The notes below the pieces were generated by a model. It did no database searches and was not told the DNA's origin. It worked only from the letters and a program-made list of their open reading frames with translations. A stretch of 13,640 nucleotides of DNA from Byssochlamys sp. IMV 00236 (lineage: Eukaryota; Ascomycota; Eurotiomycetes; Eurotiales; Thermoascaceae): positions 1 through 13,640 of the forward strand of contig MSJH02000292.1 in NCBI GenBank assembly GCA_001931875.2. The letters run 5' to 3'. This document shows, piece by piece, positions 8,462-13,640 of the stretch. Both the position numbers and the translations under genes were made by a program. Position 1 is the first letter of the stretch; every line of letters starts with the position of its first letter.

Positions 8462-8729
8462 GGTACATAAACAGAGATTACTATGATAGATTGTATAAGG
8501 ACGTATAGTATGCTGTATTTTAAACTTTTTATATCTTGGTGGATACATATAGTCTCACAAGATTTAAACTGGCTGTCCTTCATAGAAGTCGCTTACATTT
8601 TTAAGAAAGTGGATTTAAAGCCATTGCTTAACGTCTCCACTCACGCTTTCATGATCATTATCCTCAGCACGGAAAGCTTGACTCCCTTCAAAGATGTTGT
8701 GGCAACAGAAATAGTGCTGTATTTGTTTG

Positions 8730-8730
<1 letters not shown>
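8462..8730 (+). other. Stop-ridden sequence downstream of the decayed gene
   Basis: The frames following 8461 contain short protein-like stretches (for example YINRDYYDRLYKDV near 8463-8504) separated by stops, as expected if the body of the same gene has decayed further. A 166-codon open frame begins at 8483 but runs into the T run as poly-Phe and has no recognisable features; I do not regard it as a gene. Confidence 0.35.

Positions 8731-8765
<35 letters not shown>
8731..8765 (+). repeat. 35-base poly-T run
   Basis: Thirty-five consecutive T residues. It could be a slippage-grown homopolymer or the trace of a poly(A) tail from a minus-strand retrocopy whose body would lie at higher coordinates. 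No target-site duplication was found, so a retrocopy origin is unproven. The exact length is uncertain in most sequencing data. Confidence 0.8.
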
Positions 8766-8894
8766 CTAAAGGTCTTTTCTATTTCTATATTAGGTTTTCC
8801 TCTGGTCTTCTTTTTACCACTGTTTTTCTATTCTATTACAAACGTAGTATTTTTCTGAAAATATGTTTAATGCGTTTCTTATGCTTGACTTTAT

Positions 8895-9035
8895 TTAATT
8901 GGAGAAGAGATCCTGTTCAATTTCTGTTTGAGTGTCGCCTGTGTTGTTCCAAGAGGCAATTATATCACCATGGGATTGGATGAAGTCATTGATATCATGG
9001 CGTGCACTTCCTTGAATCAAGCGAATACAACAAGC
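8895..9035 (-). pseudogene. Coding-like relic on the minus strand, possibly transposon-derived
   Basis: Between two stops the minus frame reads 46 residues including HDINDFIQSHGDIIASWNN and then TGDTQTEIEQDLFSN before TAA at 8897-8895. The residue mix is balanced and soluble-protein-like, with good codon variety, unlike the surrounding AT-rich noise. The opposite strand reading is less protein-like. No start codon or flanking exon is evident. I suspect a piece of a mobile-element protein in opposite orientation to the decayed gene at 7910, but the family is unrecognised. Confidence 0.35.
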
Positions 9036-9271
9036 TTAATAATATTTACTCTTGAGTATATGTTTTTAGAAACGTTTTATAGGAAATTGCCTACTGTAAC
9101 TGCTTTATGCTCTCTTTTTATATACAAATTACTTGCAGAATAAACTATACTGCGTTTGATTAACCTTATTACTCGATTCAGTCTCTGTCCTGATAAAAGG
9201 CAAACAAATATATCTGCCAAGCTTTGAACGCTTCAAGTCTATATTCTAACCTAATCATTTACAAAATAGGC

Positions 9272-9523
9272 TATGACCCCATTGAAACCTTGTAGACAGT
9301 GTTCAGCTGGTAATGCTCATGGTGGAAACTTGGTAAGTTACTTTTGCTTAGTTACAACTAGTTAGGTACTGATTTTTCTATTTTAATACTGTTGATCGAT
9401 TCTTATAGATTATGATAATCATGACTGTGATATTAGATCAAGACACGCTACATTTACTAGAGTACTTGAATCAGCACTATCAAGCTACTAGTTTGGCCTT
9501 TGACACCTGTAAGTATTTTATTC
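9272..9523 (+). pseudogene. Possible two-exon relic with a CxxC motif
   Basis: ATG 9272 gives MTPLKPCRQCSAGNAHGGNL up to a strong GTAAGT donor at 9332; a TTATAG acceptor ends at 9409. The next segment (9410-9523) stays open in two frames: one hydrophobic (IMIIMTVILDQDTLHLLEYL), one richer in His/Cys (YDNHDCDIRSRHATFTRVLE). It ends at another GTAAGT donor (9524), with a TTCTAG acceptor near 9583, after which all frames stop quickly. The good splice signals suggest a former gene, and the C-x2-C followed by His and Cys in one frame recalls a zinc knuckle, but nothing can be named with confidence. Confidence 0.3.
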
Positions 9524-9583
9524 TATCCTGATTTGAAAAGAAAATACTAACAGCATTATCTTATTCAATCAAAAAATTCTAGG

Positions 9584-9906
9584 GTGATTTAAGTGAGTGC
9601 CCTTCTTCTGGAGTGACTTGCTAAAAAATTGGCCATGAAAGCAAGGGAAGGATCCTTATGTGAAAGGGGAGCAATACTCTTTTATGACTGATAATATTGC
9701 TCTATGTTTAATAAATTCCTTTTGTATAGCTTTTTTACGTGTTCAATGTTGACATTGATTGATCTAATTATGACTTTATTTAGTTTGATTGCAGAAAGAT
9801 TTCATTGGTAGATAATGAACCCTTGACATAAAGATAATTACATTGCATATACACACACACATCACGATTACACATACAGTTTATTATTATCTAGGCAAGT
9901 TTATAT
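9584..9906. other. Intergenic region downstream of RCF2
   Basis: About 320 bp of AT-rich DNA without a credible open frame on either strand. It contains a CA dinucleotide run near 9850-9862 close to the RCF2 stop and presumably carries the RCF2 3' UTR and polyadenylation region on the minus strand. Nothing else is visible. Confidence 0.5.
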
Positions 9907-10643
9907 CTAAGAGGATTTAGCCATGTCAGGCTTTTTAGCATCGGTATAAGGAAGTTCAAGAACGGCTCTCAATTGTGGATCGGGTGCTTCCTTCTTGTTC
10001 TTTTCATCCTCACCCACATAAATGGAGATACCAGCCGATGCCATCAAGACGGCAATGGTTACTGCTTGAGCATACATACGAGCTTGAACGACCTTTTGTT
10101 GTGTAGTCAAATATTTGTTGGAGAAACTATATCCGAGTGCACCCACCATGGACACAGCCCATGAGAGACCTAGAAAGTGGGGATGAGTATCTGATTTCAT
10201 TCTTTCTATATAATTGATTTTTTACCAATAAAGGTCCATCTGTTATGATTCAAGTAATGTAATGATCGATCAAAGGCAGACATATTTGTCTCGTCCTGGC
10301 GTTTATGCATCAATGATTGTAACATCGTTTCATCTGTATAGCCCAATTCTCTGTTTTCATAACCTGTGACGGCAGAATCAGAAGCAAAAAGGAAACCAGC
10401 GGTTGTGCCTAAATAGATGAATTTAGTTTGAACTCGTTATTGTTTTTAATAAAACTTACTGGAAGCAGCCAAGATAGACTGAAGGGGTCGACTAAGTGAT
10501 CTGAATTCAGGCGATCGGCGTAAAGTAAAGACGGTAGCTACAGCACCAAGACCAAGACCAATAGCAGCACCCTTTAAACCACTTGTCCAGTAAATGTTTT
10601 GTCTTGTCTTTTCTTGTTCAGGTGTTAATATAATCGAAGGCAT
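9907..10643 (-). CDS. RCF2: Respiratory supercomplex factor 2 (HIG1-domain protein, mitochondrial inner membrane)
   Basis: Small mitochondrial inner-membrane protein that associates with cytochrome c oxidase and the III-IV supercomplex and tunes oxidase activity. Exons (minus): 10643-10460, 10408-10226, 10169-9907 (TAG); sum 630 nt, 209 aa, close to the 224 aa of yeast Rcf2. The N-terminal half has an amphipathic start, a Gly/Ala-rich TM segment (GLKGAAIGLGLGAVATVFTL, about 22-41) and a second hydrophobic patch. The C-terminal half has LSWAVSMVGALGYSF as TM, then QKVVQARMYAQ (147-157), which matches the yeast Rcf2 HIG1 motif with Gln in place of the usual first basic residue, and a final TM (VTIAVLMASAGISIYV). 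ATG 10643 is the first Met in frame; a 25-A run (10669-10693) lies just upstream. It sits downstream of two other small minus-strand genes. Identification is strong. Confidence 0.92.
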
Positions 10644-11035
10644 ATTTTAAAATAAAAAGTAAAGAGAGAAAAAAAAAAAAAAAAAAAAAAAAACAGTTCT
10701 TACTCACCAAATCTTATTAATGCCTGGATAAAATCGGATTGAGCTCCGGCTAAAAAAATAGACGTTTTGAAAAAAAATGGCCTGTTTCTTTAGGGATTAA
10801 AGAGGGACAGAGAGGAAAGAGAGACAGAGGGGAGGCGTGATAACAATCAATTCATCTTGTTTTTGTTTTTCTTTTTTTCTCTCCTTTTCTCTTGAATTTT
10901 TCATCTCTTTATTCCAACTCAATGACAAGAGGATAAGGTTGCATAGTAAAATAAAAAACAAGACAAAGGGTTGACATCGCTTAAACGTCATCCAAAAGGG
11001 AGAACTGACATCGAAATGACATTTTGAGTCATAAT
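10644..11035 (-). promoter_or_regulatory. RCF2 promoter and 5' leader
   Basis: 392 bp between the RCF2 start and the stop of the 78-aa gene. It contains a 25-base A run (10669-10693; T run on the transcribed strand) about 25 bp upstream of the ATG. Upstream of that, on the minus strand, ATTTGGTGAGTAAG looks like a splice donor, but no matching acceptor occurs before the ATG, so a 5'-UTR intron is not supported. The 64-codon minus frame at 10797-10991 is low-complexity and not considered a gene. Confidence 0.5.
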
Positions 11036-11323
11036 TTATTTTCGAACATATTCCTGTTTGTAAGAATAATAGTATTCAGTCATTGGCTCTCTTTGATACC
11101 AGAAATCCAAGTTTTTATCCCAAGCAACATCGGAATAGTCGTACATCCTATATAAATCAAGGTCAATAATTTACATTGTTCTCATGAATCTATATAACCT
11201 TGGTCTAGAAAAAGTAGGTTGATCTACCAAGAATTGAATATTTGGGTCAATGCGTGGATTCCAAAAGGTGGTTCGAACCTGACGCTTGGGTTCAACAATC
11301 TTTGTTTTAGAATGTGAAGACAT
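11036..11323 (-). CDS. Small aromatic-rich protein of unknown function (78 aa), two exons
   Basis: Exons (minus): 11323-11199 and 11147-11036 (TAA), with a 51-nt GT-AG intron (donor GTTATA, acceptor ATATAG); sum 237 nt, 78 aa. The N-terminus is basic (MSSHSKTKIVEPKRQVRTTF), then WNPRIDPNIQFLVDQPTFSR, then a very Tyr/Trp/Asp-rich C-terminus (MYDYSDVAWDKNLDFWYQRE, ending EYYYSYKQEYVRK). There is no membrane segment. Without splicing the frame ends soon after exon 1 (FMRTM stop), whereas splicing adds a continuous protein-like tail. It is not recognised; the basic, Ser-containing N-terminus and the neighbours (RCF2, cytochrome b5 protein) make a mitochondrial accessory protein conceivable, but that is speculation. 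Its high content of Trp and Tyr argues that it is real rather than random. Confidence 0.7.
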
Positions 11324-11432
11324 TTTAATGAGAAAAGAAGAAAAAAGATATATGCATTTCTGGAAAGATAACAAAAACATAAAATGTGATACAATGTATG
11401 ACGTTGAGGGATAGATCAAAAAAGGGTATATG
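11324..11432 (-). promoter_or_regulatory. Short upstream region of the 78-aa gene
   Basis: 109 bp between the stop of the cytochrome b5-domain gene (11433) and the ATG at 11323. It must hold both the upstream gene's 3' end and the promoter or leader of the small gene. AT-rich; no defined element seen. Confidence 0.4.
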
Positions 11433-12055
11433 TTATGAAGGAACTAGGAAACCAACCAAGCATTTATCCAGTAAATAATCAGTGTTTACCCAAGAATGCG
11501 TCAACACTAAATAGATGTGAATAACCATTATTCAGACCACATTAACAAACTTACTAAACAGTCTAGTGCCGTCTCTTCCGGCCACACGCATCAAATCTTT
11601 GACCCCACCTGGATGAAACTTCAAGTATGGTGTGATATTGTATACTTTGCCTTGAATTGCAGTCCATGCATCCTCTGGACTCTTGTGTTTCTTGAGTTCA
11701 TCTAGAGTCACTCTACAGAGTTCTGGTACACCCTATTGATCGTCAATGACTGTGTTTTGATCACTTTTACTCTTTACCCTTAAATCCTTTCCGGAAGCCT
11801 TTAAATTGGCCCAGTCTAAAGGTGAATGACCTGGTTCCAACATGACCTTTTCTCGACCACGAGGTTGTTTGGTTGCAGCAGCTATAAGGCGTTGTGGTCC
11901 ATTTCTAGCTGGAAACTCTGGTACCTGAAGGACTTGATCTATATTTATATAATAAATATGTATAAATACACATTCTGTTGTTGTTGTTGTTGTTGTTATT
12001 TACTTTTTGGGTCAATTAATTCTAATCTTGGTTGTTGTTGTTGTTCTTTACTCAT
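11433..12055 (-). CDS. IRC21: Cytochrome b5-domain protein (IRC21 / CYB5R4 N-terminal type)
   Basis: Heme-binding electron-transfer protein. Exons (minus): 12055-12004, 11938-11778, 11732-11555, 11506-11433 (TAA); introns 65, 45 and 48 nt; sum 465 nt, 154 aa. Residues 1-17 start MSKEQQQQPRLE. The segment LEPGHSPLDWANLKASGKDL just before the domain is characteristic of CYB5R4 and yeast Irc21. The b5 domain begins VPELCRVTLDELKKHKSPED; the heme ligands are His111 in FHPGG and His134 in THSWVN, a normal spacing. It ends DYLLDKCLVGFLVPS, as in this family. There is no FAD/NADH-binding reductase part and no C-terminal membrane anchor, so it is a free soluble b5 module that needs a partner reductase. 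It follows the 417-aa gene by 134 bp on the same strand. Yeast Irc21 is somewhat longer (about 200 aa). Family is secure, orthology to IRC21 likely. Confidence 0.9.
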
Positions 12056-12189
12056 TACTGAATCAAGTATTAAAGAAAGAAAAGTGGACAATAAAATTTC
12101 TATTTTATATGTAAAGAGTAATAAAGAGGTTATTAGTCATCTTGATCTTATTGGCTACTGTTTAATTTTATTTTTTTATATATTTTTCT
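12056..12189 (-). promoter_or_regulatory. Promoter region of the cytochrome b5-domain gene
   Basis: 134 bp between the stop of the 417-aa gene (12190) and ATG 12055 on the same strand. AT-rich; on the minus strand it carries A runs and TTTCTTTCTTT-like pyrimidine stretches near the ATG. No specific element can be assigned. Confidence 0.4.
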
Positions 12190-13582
12190 TTAGGAATAAT
12201 GATTCCAATTGATAGAAGGTTTATCAGTCAATCCAAGAAATAAATCCAAATGGGTCGAAGTAGGTCTTCTGATGACACTTCTTATAGCTTGATCTAGAGG
12301 ATAGATCTTGTGCTCATCTGAAATGACGATACGTTTACCAGGAGGAGGAGAACCTGTAATGTCAATTTCATTTAATAAGTCTCTAAAGGTAAATGTGTCC
12401 GTAATGGCTAGATTACGGAAATAATAATTGGAAGGTATATCTGAACTGTTGGAAGGTCGAAGGGATACTGTTTCAACCACCATGGGAATATTATTATTAT
12501 TGTTGCTTGTTGCCATATTGTTGTTGGTGTAATCCATGTCTTGATGCTGTTGTTGTTGTTGAATTTTCAAATGGTCATTGTAAAGCATATTACTGTTACT
12601 TTCATTATTATTTCTTGTGTGAAGAGGAGGTAGTTGCGAAGGGAACTGATTGACTTGTTGCATAAAGTCTTGATTGTTTATTGGACCATTCATTGGATTA
12701 TCCACAAACATGCGTGAATTGAACAATGGAGTGGACATACTAGAGTGAGGTCTCGCCGAATGTCTCAAATCGGTTGATTTACTACCTGTCTTTCTAATCA
12801 GTGGCTTACTTGACCTTTTACGTTTAGCAGAATGAGATGGTGTCATCCTTGTAAAGTCTGGCACGTCTTGTTGTTGTTGTTGTACAGGAAGCACTTGATT
12901 GTACTGTGTGGATATCTCCCTTACTTTGGCAGCCAACCCCCCAGAGCCAATCGATTGATTCATGGGATAAGGATTATACTGTATAGAGGAGTCTGCAGGT
13001 GAAGGTGGTGTGACTAACATACGCTCATGTCGCTTTTTGGCTCTGTACAGGGTGCTTGAATGTGCCTTACAAAGTGATACCTCCGATAAATCTCGTAAGC
13101 CAATGACCGTGTCATTTTCATCTTTATACATTGTATGTGCATTTTCATTAATCCAATTGATAGAGAATTCATAATCTGGATCATCCCTGTGAAGTTTCTT
13201 TGCTCGACTATCTAACCCACCTTCAGGTAAGTTTTTCCCCCTTCGTGGTTGAACCTCAGGACAGTTACAATCTATACCATAATACTATATATATAAAAAT
13301 AATAAATACAACTTGCCTTTAACTATACCATTTGATTAAAAATAGATACATGTATACTTGCCTTGGAACAGGTAAAGCATTTACTACATACAATACAAGC
13401 ATTCTATCATGTATTTATATTAAAATATGTAAAACTTTATTTTTTTTTTTTTTTACTTTTCTTATATGAATGTATCTCTGTGTGTAATTAGACATGGGCG
13501 TATCTGTATGTTGTTGAGAGGCTGTATGTAATGGTAATTCAGTGATGACTTGAGCAAATTGAAACAGATTATTTTCAGACAT
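12190..13582 (-). CDS. Cys-cluster, Q/N-rich putative nuclear regulator (417 aa), three exons
   Basis: Exons (minus): 13582-13457, 13403-13358, 13271-12190 (TAA); introns 53 and 86 nt; sum 1254 nt. ATG 13582 starts MSENNLFQFAQVITELPLH. Exon 2 and the start of exon 3 encode a compact cysteine cluster, ACIVCSKCFTCSKANCNCP, with Cys at 45, 48, 51, 54, 59 and 61, likely metal-binding. A charged region follows (RAKKLHRDDPDYEFSINWIN). The middle is low complexity: poly-Q near 188 and 294, poly-N near 315, plus a basic nuclear-localisation-like stretch KRKRSSKPLIRK (about 207-218). The C-terminal 80 residues (about 339-417) look folded: NYYFRNLAITDTFTFRDLL, then SPPPGKRIVISDEHKIYPLD and HLDLFLGLTDKPSINW. 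The layout suggests a transcriptional or chromatin regulator (inference). I cannot place the Cys cluster or the C-terminal domain in a known family. Intron 1 begins with an unusually A-rich donor region. Confidence 0.8.
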
Positions 13583-13640
13583 TCTATATTTAAAAATATT
13601 CAACAACAAAAAAAAAAAAAAAAAAGAGGGCAACTGAGAC
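13583..13640 (-). promoter_or_regulatory. 5' leader of the 417-aa gene
   Basis: Only 58 bp upstream of ATG 13582 are in the window. They include an 18-base A run (about 13608-13625), which reads as a T tract just upstream of the gene, similar to the homopolymer upstream of RCF2. The rest of the promoter lies outside. Confidence 0.4.

Noticed and set aside
8483..8983. 166-codon open frame on + spanning the poly-T run
   Set aside because: Contains a poly-Phe run from the T homopolymer, has hydrophobic AT-driven composition, and overlaps decayed sequence; no domain or splice support.
8720..9210. 11-bp inverted repeat TATTTGTTTGC (8720-8730) / GCAAACAAATA (9200-9210) flanking the poly-T and minus-strand relic
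   Set aside because: Eleven AT-rich bases in 13.6 kb are expected to recur by chance many times; no target-site duplication or element ends were seen.
10670..10730. 5'-UTR intron of RCF2 suggested by GTGAGTAAG on the minus strand
   Set aside because: No AG acceptor lies between the T tract and the ATG in a plausible position.
10797..10991. 64-codon minus-strand open frame upstream of RCF2
   Set aside because: Low-complexity Lys/Glu/Leu reading of pyrimidine-rich promoter DNA.
11826..12212. 128-codon + strand open frame across the cytochrome b5 gene start
   Set aside because: Its poly-Cys stretches are the antisense of CAA repeats, and it overlaps verified coding sequence on the other strand.
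1..13640. tRNA, rRNA, riboswitch or CRISPR array
   Set aside because: No cloverleaf-like arms with a TTCRA loop, no rRNA-like conserved blocks and no regularly spaced repeats were seen on either strand by eye.

Overview
The window looks like nuclear DNA of an early-diverging filamentous fungus, most likely a Mucoromycota (Mucorales-type) species. It is AT-rich, with long poly-A/T runs and small genes packed closely. Coding regions are cut by many short introns: 26 inferred here, mostly 44-66 nt, nearly all GT-AG with TATAG/TTTAG-like acceptors. Protein identities and splice models come from reading the sequence by eye; phases were checked so every spliced CDS is a whole number of codons. The organism assignment is inference.

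Layout. 1-734: non-coding upstream DNA with a possible amino-acid-permease relic on the minus strand. 735-2823 (+): nine-exon major facilitator superfamily transporter, 522 aa, including a 12-nt microexon. 2824-3411: intergenic, with a 15-bp perfect inverted repeat and a triple 9-bp repeat just upstream of the next gene. 3412-5745 (+): five-exon gene for a 701-aa largely disordered protein of unknown function, with a 20-nt microexon and a 17-aa tandem duplication. 5867-7698 (-): clear PRP19 orthologue (U-box, coiled coil, WD40), 502 aa, seven exons, one GC-AG intron. 7699-9906: about 2.2 kb of decayed material, holding a pseudogene on + (7910-8461), a separate coding-like relic on - (8895-9035), a 35-T run and a possible spliced Cys-containing relic (9272-9523).

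9907-13582 holds four minus-strand genes in tandem. In transcription order these are: a 417-aa Cys-rich, Q/N-rich, probably nuclear protein (13582-12190); a 154-aa cytochrome b5-domain protein of the IRC21/CYB5R4-N-terminus type (12055-11433); a 78-aa aromatic-rich protein of unknown function (11323-11036); and RCF2, a 209-aa respiratory supercomplex factor with a HIG1-type motif (10643-9907).

The genes do not form a pathway. PRP19 (spliceosome), RCF2 (cytochrome oxidase/supercomplex) and the b5 protein are housekeeping genes. The least explained material is the disordered 701-aa protein, the 417-aa protein with a six-cysteine cluster and an unassigned C-terminal domain, the 78-aa protein, and the transposase-like graveyard. 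I found no RNA gene, CRISPR array, intact transposon or clear biosynthetic cluster.
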